Shown here in pieces: positions 36,801 through 47,400 of a stretch of 64,000 nt of DNA. Positions within the stretch are counted from its first letter, which is position 1. The number at the start of each line of letters is the position of its first letter. A program made the position numbers and the translations under genes. Below the pieces are notes generated by a model. It made no database searches, was not told the origin of the DNA, and saw only the letters and a program-made list of their open reading frames with translations. The DNA is from VXNE01 sp965205735 (GTDB taxonomy: Bacteria; Pseudomonadota; Gammaproteobacteria; Pseudomonadales; Azotimanducaceae): positions 2,294,001 to 2,358,000 of the forward strand of contig OZ242179.1 of NCBI GenBank assembly GCA_965205735.1, written 5' to 3'.

Positions 36801-37941
36801 CGTACGACAGCACCTCGATGTCCGACGCGCTCGTCAACTCCAGCCACCAGTCGCCCTCGCCCGGGCCGGTGCTCCCCGTCAGACCCTTCTCTGCGTTGCC
36901 CTGCTCAAGGTCCGAAGAGTCGAACTGCCCCGACGCTTCTCCTGCCAGCGTCAGTTCCAACCTCTCGTACGCTCGGTCCGTCGCGTCGAACGCCTCGATC
37001 GACATCTCCGCCGAATCCGCCGAACCGTTCACCACCCGAACCACTCCGCGGCGTCCCTCTCCGTCCGACGCCGACGGGAACAGCGGCACACGGTGAAAGC
37101 CTCCACGCGACACGCCCCCGGGAACACTCGACAGAACGCCCGATCCGTCCAGCAGCAGGTTCGTCGCGTACGCCGATCCCCGATCGGCCGAAAGCGTCAG
37201 GCGCCACCCGCCATCGCCGTCGCCGAGCGATCCCGTCAGTCCCGCCGCCGATCCGCTCTCCAGCTCCGACGCCGCGTAGCTCCGCGCCTCCCAGGGCCCC
37301 AGCTCCGCCGTCACCGGACCTCCCGCCCGGCCCGCGTCGTCCACGCCCCACACGCTCACCGCCGCGGGCTCGCCGCGGGCGTTCGCCAGCCGCAGCACGC
37401 TCCGCCGCGCGTCGCCGCCGGGGTTGAAGAGCGGCAGCTCGACCTCCCCCGTCACCAGCGCCGCGTCGTGCAGCGCCGTCACAAAACCTTCCGACCGCGC
37501 GTACGCCCGCGCCTCGATGTCCAGCTCCGTCGTCAGCTCCAGGCGCCAGTCCCCCTGGCCCGGTCCCGTCCCCGTCAGCCCCGTCGACGCGTCCCCGGAC
37601 TCCATCGCACCCGTTTCGAACTCGATCGCCGCTCCCGCATCCAGCGTCAGACGACCCGCCTCCATGCGCTGACCCGCGTCGTCCACCGCAACCACACGCA
37701 CCTCGCCCGATCGCGGCGACCGGCTCTCGATCCGCACGAACCCCGCGTGACCCTGCGACGACGCCGTCGGCACGTACGGAATCGTGTGCGCCTCCTCCGC
37801 GCACCACGCGCACGTCCCACACACCGCCACCGCCATCCGCGCGAACACCCCCAAGCGGCCAACGCCGGGGTCGGTACTGTCGCCCATCTCCAACCTGCCC
37901 ACTCGGTCCTCCGCTCCGACGCCCTCGGCCGCCATCACCAC
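33871..37941 (-). CDS. P7: secreted CARDB-repeat protein, seven repeats
   Basis: Up to 1356 residues. ATG 37941 is the longest start; ATG 37887 (MGDSTDPG) gives a more normal signal peptide ending CGTCAWCAEE. The four-domain N-terminal module is followed by seven CARDB-type repeats. Repeats four to six are almost identical at DNA level with a 354-bp (118-codon) period, pointing to recent internal amplification. The last repeat is distinct (NLIITAFSPDGGVSCRPSSY, then an aromatic- and acid-rich stretch) and ends DNCTDPPIVVRIDG, the same C-terminus as P2. The third N-domain set is closest to P1. It has its own 175-bp upstream gap and may have its own promoter. Confidence 0.82.
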   Translation of the reverse strand: MVMAAEGVGAEDRVGRLEMGDSTDPGVGRLGVFARMAVAVCGTCAWCAEEAHTIPYVPTASSQGHAGFVRIESRSPRSGEVRVVAVDDAGQRMEAGRLTLDAGAAIEFETGAMESGDASTGLTGTGPGQGDWRLELTTELDIEARAYARSEGFVTALHDAALVTGEVELPLFNPGGDARRSVLRLANARGEPAAVSVWGVDDAGRAGGPVTAELGPWEARSYAASELESGSAAGLTGSLGDGDGGWRLTLSADRGSAYATNLLLDGSGVLSSVPGGVSRGGFHRVPLFPSASDGEGRRGVVRVVNGSADSAEMSIEAFDATDRAYERLELTLAGEASGQFDSSDLEQGNAEKGLTGSTGPGEGDWWLELTSASDIEVLSYVDTASGPLSALRGTAGVETATGMRYQAVLLSGEASELRLLNAGGEMVEVRVSGTDDGGAPGGPVEVTLEPWVARTLAWGMLSEGEGGLRGALGSGTGSWRLSLESDGEIDVLSLVRGAGGMLSDVSRRGRPAGAPPRTDVIDATAAGADLVAAVGAPAGALAPGEVFTLRATVRNAGGVAAPATTLRYYRSSDAAITTADTEVETTAVAALARAGAVATSLALNAPSEPGTYYYGACADAVPEETNTANNCSAAVAVTVEARPDLAVAVAVPDGEVAPGGSLNLRATVRNVGDAASSSTTLRYYRSLDANISTSDAELGTDAVGALAAGADGAGSLTLSAPTTPGTYYYGACADAVADESDTSNNCSAAIAVTVREPPRRPDLAVAATLSESAVEPEESFRLAARVSNQGRGDAPATMLRYYRSEDGMIAPSDTGLGADGVAALAAGGFETLSRELAAPSEPGTYYYGACADAVPEESITSNNCSAAVAVTVEARPDLAVAVVVPDGEVAPGGSFELRATVRNRGGAASSSTTLRYYRSSDASIATSDAEVGTDAVGALAAGADGAGSLTLSAPTTPGTYYYGACVDAVAEETNTANNCSAAVALTVREPPPGPDLVVTAMLSDAVVDPGETFSLETGVRNRGGAASAATTLRYYRSSDASIATSDAEVGTDAVGALAAGADGAGSLTLSAPTTPGTYYYGACADAVAEETNTANNCSAAVALTVREPPPGPDLVVTATLSDAVVDPGETFSLETAVRNRGGAASAATTLRYYRSSDASISTSDAEVGTDAVGALAAGADGAGSLTLNAPTTPGTYYYGACADAAADESDTSNNCSSPATLDVQRLIGPNLIITAFSPDGGVSCRPSSYQTGVRIRNDGTAHFYGFTTARYYRSTDPEDVSEDDELSNFRVGPLGTPKARADRNSGLALERGSGRCWPKPSEPGTYYHSLCLDPVPDELNTEDNCTDPPIVVRIDG
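34280..35270. repeat. 354-bp near-identical tandem repeats within P7
   Basis: The same CARDB-coding segment recurs at exact 354-bp steps (for example the CAGCGACCCG start at 34387, 34741 and 35095). Copies differ by only a few bases and the third diverges after about 35270. One repeat equals one CARDB domain, so copy number can change without a frameshift. Confidence 0.8.
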
Positions 37942-38116
37942 ACCGGTGCTATCGACATCCGCCCGATGTCAATTTCAACTGCCAACATGGAATTGACAAC
38001 GACCAATCACTCGCCATCGCAGTGCAGGCACGAACTCGCTCTGCGACCTCGTGCGACAGGCGCTGTTCGACATTTGACCGTCCCTCCGGGCCGAGCCGCC
38101 ACACATCCGCGCCGCG
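37942..38116. other. Intergenic region between P8 and P7
   Basis: 175 bp, more AT-rich than the flanking genes, containing an inverted repeat (GTCAATT at about 37969 with AATTGAC about 16 bp further on). On the minus strand it offers TTGACA- and TTGTCA-like boxes but no clear -10. It is the only sizeable clean gap between two intact paralogues and may hold the P7 promoter. Confidence 0.35.
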
Positions 38117-41100
38117 CTAGCGGACTACCTCCAAGATTTGCGAGCAGTTATTTCCTGGATCCGCATCCTCCGGCGTGACATCTTCTATGCACGCGCGGTA
38201 ATAGAATGTGCCGCGAATCGTCGTTCTATATGCTCTCCCATTTATGAGTCCGCAACCGCGTCGGAGGTGGTGGAAATCACCTCCCTGCGCTGCCGAATTG
38301 TCAATAAGCAAGATGGTCTGACAGCGAGTAAACGCTCGGTCCGTCGAACTACAGACACGCGACCGATGACCGGTCACCATGCGATCTCCCAAGTTTCGGA
38401 CCCAGACCCGAAAATGAAGTCGGTTGGCATAGGCGGTGATCCTAAAAACACTCACTGTCAGGTCGGGGGGCGAGAGGGCTGACGTGGCGATCCGTTGCGG
38501 TTCCGAACAGTTGTTCGCCTTGCCCTGTTCGATTGGCGCCGGGTCCGCGCAGGCGTAGTAGTAGTGCGTTCCCGAGACCAGGTCGGATTCGAGGTCGCGG
38601 CCCCAGCTTCCAGACGCCGCAAGCGCCGGCACTACGACCGAGCCGAACTCCGCATCGTCCGCCGAGACGGTCGCGTCGGACGAGCGGTAATAGCGGAGCG
38701 TCGTCGCCGGCGCATTCCCGGCCCCTACGTTCCGGACCGTCGCGCTGGTGCTCATCGCTGGATCTCTTGTGTTGCAACCTGGCCCCCGGCCCACCGCCGA
38801 ACTCGACGCCGATACGGCCAGATCCGGCGGTGCCCGCTCGGCCACGGTGATTCCTACCCCCATGGAACAGTTGTTCGCCACATCCGACTCCTCCGGCACC
38901 GCGTCCACGCAGGCCCCGTAGTAGTAGGTGCCCGAGGCCGACGCCGCCGTCAGCGCGATCGACTCCCCGATCGAACCGGTGGCGGCCAGCGCTTCCACCG
39001 CGTCCGTGCCCAACTGCGTGTCCGATGTCGTGATCGCCGCGTCCGTCGACCGGTAGTAACGCAGCGTCGTCGCCGCCGAGGCCGCGCCGCCCCGGTTGCG
39101 CACCGCCGTCTCCAGACTGAACGTCTCACCGGGATCCACCACCGCATCGCTCAGCGTCGCCGTCACCACCAGGTCCGGGCGTCGCGGCGGCTCCGTCACC
39201 TTCACCAACACCGCCGCCGAGCAGTTGTTCGAGGTTTTCGTCTCCTCCGCCACCGCGTCCGCGCACGCTCCGTAGTAGTACGTGCCCGCCGCCGTCGGCG
39301 CGTTCAGCGACGCCGACTCACGGCTCGCGCCCCCCGCCGCCAGCTCGGCCACCGCATCCGTGCCCACTTCGGCGTCCCCCGTCGTGATCGACGCGTCCGC
39401 CGAGCGGTAGTAGCGCAGCGTCGTCGGTGGCGCTCCCGAGCCGCCCCGGTTGCCCACCGCCGCCGTCAGCTCGAACACCTCCCCGGGCGACAACTCCGCT
39501 TCGCTCGCCGACGCCGCCACCCAGAGGTCCGGCCGCCCCCGCGCCGTGGCGTCGATCACCTCCGTGCGCGGCGGCGCTCCCGCCGGGCGCCCGCGGCGCG
39601 ACACGTCCGACAGCATGCCCCCGGATCCCCGCACCAGACTCAGCACGTCGAGCTCGCGATCCGCCTCCAGTCGCAGCCGCCAGCTCCCGCTGCCCGCGCC
39701 CAGCGCTCCGAGCATCCCCGCTTCGCCTTCCGCAAGCGCCGTCGCCGTCAGCGTCCGCGCGGACCAGGGCGCGAGCGTCAGCTCCGCCGCGCCTCCCGAA
39801 GACCCCGCGTCGTCCACGCCCGACAGCCGAACCTCCGCCGGTTCCCCGCCCGCGTTCAGCAGCCGAACCTCGCCGGACCCGCCCCACAGGAGCGCCTCGT
39901 AGCGCATCCCGCTCTCCGTCTCCACTCCCGACGTGCCGCGCATCGCCGACAGCGGACCCGACGCCGTGTCCACGTACGACAGCACCTCGATGTCCGACTC
40001 GCTCGAAAGCTCCAGCCACCAGTCGCCCTCGCCCGGGCCCGTGCTCCCCGTCAGACCCTTCTCCGCGTTGCCCCGCTCGAGGTCCGTCGCGTCGAACTGC
40101 CCCGACGCCTCTCCTGCCAGCGTCAGCTCCAACCTCTCGTACGCGCGGTCCGTCGCGTCGTACGCATCGATCGACACCTCCGCCGACGCCGCCGAACGGT
40201 TCACCACCCGGACCACTCCGCGGCGGCCCGCCCCGTCCGACGCCGGCGGAAACAGCGGAACCCGGTGAAAGCCTCCACGCGACATGCCCCCGGGCACGCT
40301 CGACAACACCCCCAATCCGTCCAGCAGCAGGTTCGTCGCGTAAGCCGATCCCCGATCGACCGAAAGCGTCAGGCGCCACCTGCCATCGCCGTCACCGAGC
40401 GATCCCGTCAGTCCCGCCGCCGATCCGCTCTCCAGCTCCGACGCCGCGTAGCTCCGCGCCTCCCACGGCCCCAGCTCCGCCGTCACCGGACCTCCCGCCC
40501 GGCCCGCGTCGTCCACCCCCCGCACGCTCACCGCCGCCGGCTCGCCGCAGGCGTTCGCCAGCCGCAGCACGCTCCGCCGCGCGGCGCCGCCGGGGTTGAA
40601 GAGCGGCAGCTCGACCTCCCCCGTCACCAGCGCCGCGTCGTGCAGCGCCGTCACAAAACCTTCCGACCGCGCGTAGGCCCGCGCCTCGATGTCCAGCTCC
40701 GTCGTCAGCTCCAGGCGCCAGTCCCCCTCCCCGGGACCCGTCCCCGTCAGACCAAGCGACTCGTCTGCCGACTCCATCGCCGCCATCTCGAACTCCGCCG
40801 CCGCGCCCGCGCCCAGCGTCAGCCGGCCCGCCTCGACTCGCTGACCCGCGTCGTCCACCGCAACCACCCGCACCTGCCCGGAAACCCCCGACCGGCTCTC
40901 GATCCGAACTACGCCCGCGTGACCCTCCGCCGCCGCCGACGGCACGTACGGAACCGTGTGCACCTCCTCCGCGCACCAGGCCGCCATCCCCAATAGCGCC
41001 GCGGGCAACCATGCGAACTTATGCCACCTCGACCATACGACAGCGGCGCCGCGACCCCGCCGGCACCCGGTCCTCGTCAAGACCGCGGTCGAAGTCTCCG

Positions 41101-41143
41101 CCTCCGCGCGACTGCCCGGCAGGACCATATTTGCTCCGTTCAT
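38117..41143 (-). CDS. P8: secreted CARDB-repeat protein
   Basis: 1008 residues. ATG 41143 (MNGANMVLPG) follows GAGCGGAAA, 17 bp after the stop of a barrel-gene fragment, the same arrangement as P10 downstream of the full barrel gene. Long basic n-region, then a hydrophobic segment (FAWLPAALLGMAAWCAEE), so exported. Four N-domains, then four CARDB-type repeats. The third carries GRGPGCNTRDPAM, and the last is diverged (VRNLGDRMVTGHRSRVCSS) and ends GNNCSQILEVVR. N-domains three and four resemble P9. The upstream 100 bp are nearly identical to those of P10. Confidence 0.83.
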   Translation of the reverse strand: MNGANMVLPGSRAEAETSTAVLTRTGCRRGRGAAVVWSRWHKFAWLPAALLGMAAWCAEEVHTVPYVPSAAAEGHAGVVRIESRSGVSGQVRVVAVDDAGQRVEAGRLTLGAGAAAEFEMAAMESADESLGLTGTGPGEGDWRLELTTELDIEARAYARSEGFVTALHDAALVTGEVELPLFNPGGAARRSVLRLANACGEPAAVSVRGVDDAGRAGGPVTAELGPWEARSYAASELESGSAAGLTGSLGDGDGRWRLTLSVDRGSAYATNLLLDGLGVLSSVPGGMSRGGFHRVPLFPPASDGAGRRGVVRVVNRSAASAEVSIDAYDATDRAYERLELTLAGEASGQFDATDLERGNAEKGLTGSTGPGEGDWWLELSSESDIEVLSYVDTASGPLSAMRGTSGVETESGMRYEALLWGGSGEVRLLNAGGEPAEVRLSGVDDAGSSGGAAELTLAPWSARTLTATALAEGEAGMLGALGAGSGSWRLRLEADRELDVLSLVRGSGGMLSDVSRRGRPAGAPPRTEVIDATARGRPDLWVAASASEAELSPGEVFELTAAVGNRGGSGAPPTTLRYYRSADASITTGDAEVGTDAVAELAAGGASRESASLNAPTAAGTYYYGACADAVAEETKTSNNCSAAVLVKVTEPPRRPDLVVTATLSDAVVDPGETFSLETAVRNRGGAASAATTLRYYRSTDAAITTSDTQLGTDAVEALAATGSIGESIALTAASASGTYYYGACVDAVPEESDVANNCSMGVGITVAERAPPDLAVSASSSAVGRGPGCNTRDPAMSTSATVRNVGAGNAPATTLRYYRSSDATVSADDAEFGSVVVPALAASGSWGRDLESDLVSGTHYYYACADPAPIEQGKANNCSEPQRIATSALSPPDLTVSVFRITAYANRLHFRVWVRNLGDRMVTGHRSRVCSSTDRAFTRCQTILLIDNSAAQGGDFHHLRRGCGLINGRAYRTTIRGTFYYRACIEDVTPEDADPGNNCSQILEVVR

Positions 41144-41160
41144 TTTCCGCTCACGGTTCC

Positions 41161-41478
41161 TCAGCGCCGCGCTTCGAACCGCGCCATCACGAACCGGCCG
41201 TCGCCGCCGCCCCGCCGATGCCCGATCGAAAACTCACCCGCGAACCGGCTCTGCCCGGGAAGCGCCTCGTAACGCAACCCCGCGGCGGCACTCCTTCCCT
41301 GGTCCGACTTCCCAAACGCCGCGAAAGGCCGCGCCAGTCCCTGCGAAGCCCGAAAACCGAACCCGACGAACACGTCCCCGCGCATGCCGCGCTGCACCCC
41401 CGGCGACCCGGACGACAGCCACGCGAGCACGGCGCTCCAGCGGGATCGCCGGGCAACGGCTTTGGAGGACGTCTTCAT
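41161..41478 (-). CDS. Small chimeric protein: new leader fused to barrel C-terminus
   Basis: 105 residues. ATG 41478 is preceded by a strong ribosome-binding site (GGAGGAG, 10-nt spacing). The first ~25 residues (MKTSSKAVARRSRWSAVLAW) have no match elsewhere in the window. The rest, from about MRGDVFVGFGFRA, is the last ~75 residues of the autotransporter-like barrel of the gene at 48545, ending FVMARFEARR. It may be merely the truncated 3' end of a lost barrel gene that gained a start by rearrangement. It precedes P8 by 17 bp and could be translated from the same mRNA. A few barrel strands alone cannot form a pore. Confidence 0.5.
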   Translation of the reverse strand: MKTSSKAVARRSRWSAVLAWLSSGSPGVQRGMRGDVFVGFGFRASQGLARPFAAFGKSDQGRSAAAGLRYEALPGQSRFAGEFSIGHRRGGGDGRFVMARFEARR

Positions 41479-41619
41479 GACATCACAGCTCCTCCGCTGC
41501 CCGAGCCGACAAGTTTCGGATACATGGGGAGCGCGTCGCACAGGGTTCGGGCAGGCATCTTGTATCCGCTCGCCAAAGGGAAAATCCAGACGACGTATGC
41601 CGTCGGCGACAGCACGGCA

Positions 41620-41692
41620 CTGTATCATCCAAGTGTGATCTGGATGTGATCTTTGCCAATATAATGGTGCCTACTTCGTGACGTTTCGGTGG
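41620..41692. repeat. AT-rich GTGA-motif boundary repeat, copy 1
   Basis: Begins TGTATCATCCA and contains regularly spaced GTGA/GTGAC motifs followed by TTTCGG. The same pattern recurs at 52729-52815 and 62709-62790, each time at the 5' side of a barrel gene or barrel fragment. It is much more AT-rich than its surroundings. It may be a transposon end, a recombination site or a regulatory region. Confidence 0.5.
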
Positions 41693-41784
41693 CGGGAATC
41701 GATCACACGAGGCGCAAGTCACGGCGAAGTCCGCGTGGACGGATGCCGGACAGGGTTGGCGGGACGAGGGTGCAAAGCGGGCGG

Positions 41785-42928
41785 AGGAGTGGTTCGCCGT
41801 GCCCGACTCGCCCCGCACCGCGTCCACGCACGCCCCGAAGTAATACGTCCCGGGCTCCGACGGCGCGTTCAGCGTGAGCGATGTGGCGACCGCGCCCGCC
41901 GGGGCAAGCGCGGCCATCGCATCCGTCCCCACCTGTGTGTCCGATGTCGTGATCGTCGCGTCGGCCGAGCGGTAGTAGCGCAGCGTCGTCGGTGGCGCTC
42001 CCGAGCCGCCCCGGTTGCCCACCGTCGCCGTCAGCTCGAACGCCTCACCGGGCGACAACTCCGCTTCGCTCGCCGACGCCGATGCCCAAAGGTCCGGCCG
42101 CCTCCGCGCCGCGGCGTCGATCACCTCCGTGCGCGGCGGCGCTCCCGCCGGACGCCCGCGGCGCGACACGTCCGACAGCATGCCCCCGGATCCCCGCACC
42201 AGACTCAGCACGTCGATCTCTCGATCCGCCTCCAGACGCAGCCGCCAGCTCCCGCTGCCCGCGCCCAGCGCTCCGAGCATCCCCGCTTCGCCTTCCGCAA
42301 GCGCCGTCGCCGTCAGCGTCCGCGCGGACCAGGGCGCAAGCGCCAGCTCCGCCGCGCCTCCCGAAGACCCCGCGTCGTCCACGCCCGACAGCCGAACCTC
42401 CGCCGGCTCCCCGCCCGCGTTCAGCAGCCGAACCTCGCCCGACTCGCCCCACAGGAGCGCCTCGTAGCGCATCCCGCTCTCCGTCTCCACTCCCGACGTG
42501 CCGCGCAGCGCCGACAGCGGACCCGACGCCGTGTACACGTACGACACCAACTCGATATCCGACGCGCTCGAAAGCTCCAGCCACCAGTCCCCCTCGCCCG
42601 AGCCCGTGCTCCCCGTCAGACCCTTCTCCGCGTTGCCCCGCTCAAGGTCCGAAGAGTCGAACTGCCCCGACGCTTCTCCTCCCAGCGTCAGCTCCAACCT
42701 CTCGTACGCGCGGTCCGTCGCGTCGAACGCATCGATCGACACCTCCGCCGACGCCGCCGAACGGTTCACCACCCGGACCACTCCGCGGCGGCCCGCCCCG
42801 TCCGACGCCGGCGGAAACAGCGGAACCCGGTGAAAGCCTCCACGCGACATGCCCCCGGGCACGCTCGACAACACCCCCAATCCGTCCAGCAGCAGGTTCG
42901 TCGCGTAAGCCGATCCCCAATCGGCCGA
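41785..42928 (-). pseudogene. P9: CARDB-repeat protein, truncated at both ends
   Basis: Homology to the paralogues starts abruptly at 42928 (SADWGSAYATNLLLDG, inside the second N-domain) and ends at about 41785 inside the first CARDB repeat (RGESGTAN). The leader, first N-domain and all later repeats are missing. The open frame runs on into unrelated sequence on both sides (to 42985 and 41483). The right breakpoint joins group II intron sequence; the left joins a stretch next to an AT-rich boundary repeat. The surviving CARDB repeat is almost identical to the first one of P3. Confidence 0.82.
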
Positions 42929-43539
<611 letters not shown>

Positions 43540-43560
<21 letters not shown>

Positions 43561-44163
43561 CCAGTCGTCGACTCTACCGGATGCGAACTTCTGCAGGGTC
43601 TTTATATCCCTGAATCGCGCCATCGCCCCTTCCCGCCTTCGAAACGGAAGATGTGAGTTTTCAGCTCGGTTGTTCAGCCAGCGTCCGCACCTCTGCCGCC
43701 GAGCGTTACCGAGCCCATTCATTGCGGCTCGATACGACGGAAGACGATCAGTCACGATCGAACCCGGTCGGCCATAGCGTTTCATCGTGCGCTTGAGAAA
43801 TGTCAGCGCTGCCCGGCGGTCACGTCGTTTCGTCACAAACGCTTCAAGCACCTCGCCTTCGTGGTCGACGGCACGCCACAGGTAATGGCGCTCGCCGTTG
43901 ATCCGGACAAAGACTTCATCGAGGTGCCAGCGCCAGTTCGACCCGTTGCGCCCGTCTATGCGCCGCTTTCTGATCTCTCCGGCAAATGTTGGGCCGAACC
44001 GGTTCCACCAATACCGGATCGTCTCATGACTGATGTCGATGCCGCGTTCGAACAGGATGTCTTCGACCTGGCGCAACGACAGTGGATAGCGGATATACAT
44101 CATCACCGCGAGGCGGATGACCTCGGGGGAGGTCTTGAAATATCGGAAGGGATTGTTCTTCAA
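43540..44163 (-). CDS. IS6-family transposase, C-terminally truncated
   Basis: 207 residues. N-terminal helix-turn-helix (SLRQVEDILFERGIDISHETIRYWW) and a DDE domain with D82 (WHLDEVF), D139 (VTDRLPSY) and E168 (NNRAENSH) identify an IS6-family enzyme, which makes cointegrates. Homology stops after LQKFAS; about 30 residues normally present are replaced by seven unrelated residues, and intron sequence follows. The catalytic triad is intact, but the missing tail makes activity doubtful. The left IS end, just upstream of the gene, reads GGGCGCTGTCAGATAAA on the minus strand. Confidence 0.85.
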
Positions 44164-44221
44164 CTACGCAGACTACGAAAGCCGGCTTTCCGGCTCAAGC
44201 AGGTTTTATCTGACAGCGCCC
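43565..44221 (-). mobile_element. Partial IS6-family insertion sequence
   Basis: Comprises the start-side terminal sequence (about 44221) and the truncated transposase gene. The far end, including its inverted repeat, is lost at the group II intron junction. A perfect palindrome GAAAGCCGGCTTTC lies between the IS end and the transposase start. Inverted repeats cannot be matched because only one end remains. Confidence 0.65.
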
Positions 44222-44403
44222 TTCGGACTCCTCCTTGACCGCGCGACCGCCTCGGGTACGGGTTGATCATGAGGCGTCAACGGCAAGAACCGCTCAACAG
44301 GAAGAATGGCAGCATCAATTAGAACGGAAACGACCACCTTATTTCTGCTGCCGAGTTGTTCGACAACTGGGGACCACTTCTCCTCGTAAGGGACGCCGGT
44401 CAA
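44222..44403 (-). pseudogene. 5' fragment of an unknown gene cut by IS6
   Basis: A TTG codon at 44403 overlaps the P10 stop (TTGA). The frame reads LTGVPYEEKWSPVVEQLGSR followed by VVVSVLIDAAILPVERFLPL and ends after SPKGAVR at a stop inside the IS end. No family recognised. The overlap resembles the GTGA overlaps elsewhere in the array, so this may be the start of a gene that once followed P10. Confidence 0.35.
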
Positions 44404-47400
44404 TCTTTCGCTGGACAGGTGCCTGCATCGCCCAACGAGACGTTCAGGGTCGACGTGGTGGAACTATCCAACGGTACGTACCAACCTGAAGATGCCGCGC
44501 CGTTCCCCCGAACAGTAAGCGAACCTGAAGGTGGACACAGTTTCTGGTCGCCAGAGCCTGGAACGACGTCGACCTGCATCGAATTCGATCCGGTATTCAC
44601 GGGAACCGTGGCGCAGACCCGGTCGTAATCTTTGTCAGTACTGAGTGTGGTGCTGCCGTTGAGGTTGAAGCGCACCAGTCCTTCTTCATGTCTTGTATGT
44701 ACATTCCAATGTCCTCGCTGCACCACACTCAAGCAGATTTCCGCCTCAAGCGGACATCCTTCCGGGATGGTCAGGTCGAGGTCGTCCAGGGGGTCGTACT
44801 GCACGACTTCGAACGCAGAATTATCTGCACAGTTGTGGGTCGTTTCCGTCTCGCCCTCCACCACATCCACGCAAGCAACTAGACCGTAGCGGCCAAGGGT
44901 GTTCGGGACATCCACCGAAACATCGAAAACCTGAAGAAAATATTCTTGGATGGTCGGAGGTGCAGACTTTACCGTTCGCGTCGTTACCTGCCACTTGTCG
45001 GTGGCTTCCCCACGGTGCAGGTAAAAGCGCATCGTGCTCGGCGCGGATGTACTTTCTCCGTAATTCAGGACCGCAGCTTGCAAAAATGCTTTGTCTCCCT
45101 GCACGTGAGTTCCGCACCATGATGACGGCTTCGACACCCACAGATCCGGCGGCCCGGGGGGCCTGACAGTGGCCGCAAGCGCCGGCGAACAGTTGTTCGT
45201 CGTGTCGGACTCGTCCGGCACCGCGTCCACGCACGCGCCGAAATAATAGGCGCCCGGTTCCGACGGTGCCGTCACCGCGGCCGAGTGGTTGCTGCGGCCC
45301 GTCGCCGGCAACGCCAACACCGCGTCGGTCGCCAGTTCCGTGTCCGATGGCACGATCATCCCGTCCGTCGACCAGTAGTAGCGCAGCGTCGTCCGCGCCG
45401 AAGGCCCGTCGCCCACGTTGGTCACCGTGGCATCCAGGTCCGGGCTCTGGCCCGGCGCGAGCTCGCTGAGATCCGAGCCGGCGCTGACGACGACAACCAG
45501 GTCCGGGGGCCCCAACCTCTGCGGGGTGATCGCGACCGCCGCAGAACAGTTGTTTGTCGTGTCCGACTCATTCCGCACCGCTTCCACGCAGGCACCGTAG
45601 TATTCCGTTCCCGCCGTCGTCGGCGCCTTCCGCGCGATCGACCCGGTGCTCATGCCCGAGGCGTCGAGCGCATCCACGGGACCCACGCCCACTACAATGT
45701 CCGACGGCGAGACGATCGCGTCCCGCGACCGGTAGTAGCGCAGCGTCGTCGAGGCCGAGGCCCCGTCGCCCACATTGCGTACAGTCGCCGTCAGCTCGAA
45801 CTCCCCGCCCGCGTCCGGCGTGTCGTTGTCCACTGACACAGACACGACCAGATCCGGCGGGTCCAACACCGGTTCGGACACCGTTACCGGGAGCCCCGCG
45901 GAGCAGTTGTTGGTCGTGTCCGATTCGTCCGGCACCGCGTCCGCACAAGCGCCGTAGTAGTAGGTGCCGGGATCTTCGGGCGCGTTCAGGGTCAACGACG
46001 CTCTGCTGCTCTGCGAGGCGGATAGCGCATGCATCGCGTCGATGCCCTGCTCCGTGTCCGCTGTCGTGATCGTCGCATCGGACGACCGGTAGTAGCGTAG
46101 CGTCGTCGCCCGCGCGTCCGCGCCGCCCCGGTTGCGCACCGTTGCCGACAGCGTGAACGACTCCCCGGGATCCAGCGCCGCATCGCTCGGCGTCGCCGCC
46201 ACCGCGAGGTCCGGCTGCCGCGGCGGCTCCCGAACCGTCACCGCCACCGCCGCCGAGCAGTTGTTCGAGGTGTTCATCTCCTCCGCCACCGCGTCCGCGC
46301 ACGCGCCGTAGTAGTACGTGCCCGCCGCCGTCGGCGCGTTCAGCGTCAGCGACTCGGCGCTGGTCGCCCCCGCCGCCAGCGCGGCCACCGCGTCCGCGCC
46401 CACCTCCGCGTCCCCCGCCGTGATCGACGCGTCCGCCGAGCGGTGGTAGCGCAGCGTCGTCGGTGGCGCTCCCGAGCCGCCCCGGTTGCCCACCGCCGCC
46501 GTCAGCTCGAACGCCTCCCCGGGCGACAACTCCGCTTCGCTCGCCGACGCCCTTACTTCAAGATCCGGTTGCGCCGGCGGCTCCCGCACCGTCACCGCCA
46601 CTCCCGTTGAGCAGTTGTTCGCGGTGTTCGTCTCCCCCGCCACCGCGTCCGCGCACGCGCCGTAGTAGTACGTGCCGGCCGCCGTCGGCGCGTTCAGCGT
46701 CAGCGACTCGGCGCTGGTCGCCCCCGCCGCCAGCGCGGCCACCGCGTCCGCGCCCACCTCCGCGTCCGCCGCCGTGATCGACGCGTCCGCCGAGCGGTGG
46801 TAGCGCAGCGTCGTCGCCGAGGCCTCGCCGCCCCGGTTGCCCACCGTCGCCGCCAGCTCGAACGCCTCCCCGGGCGACAACTCCGCTTCGCTCGCCGACG
46901 CCGCCACCCAAAGGTCCGGCCGCCCCCGCGCCGTCGCGTCGATCACCTCCGTGCGCGGCGGCGCTCCCGCCGGACGCCCGCGGCGCGACACGTCCGACAG
47001 CATGCCCCCGGATCCCCGCACCAGACTCAGCACGTCGATCTCGCGATCCGCCTCCAGACGCAGCCGCCAGCTCCCGCTGCCCGCGCCCAGCGCTCCGAGC
47101 AGCCCCGCTTCGCCTTCCGCAAGCGCCGTCGCCGTCAGCGTCCGCGCGGACCAGGGCGCGAGCGTCAGCTCCACCGCGCCTCCCGAAGACCCCGCGTCGT
47201 CCGTGCCCGACAGCCGAACCTCCGCCGGCGCCCCGCCCGCGTTCAGCAGCCGAACCTCGCCGGACGCGCCCCACAGCAGCGCCTCGTAGCGCATCCCCGT
47301 ATCCGTCTCCACTCCGGCCGTACCCCGCAGCGCCGACAGCGGACCCGACGCCGTGTCCACGTACGACACCAACTCGATATCCGACGCGCTCGAAAGCTCC

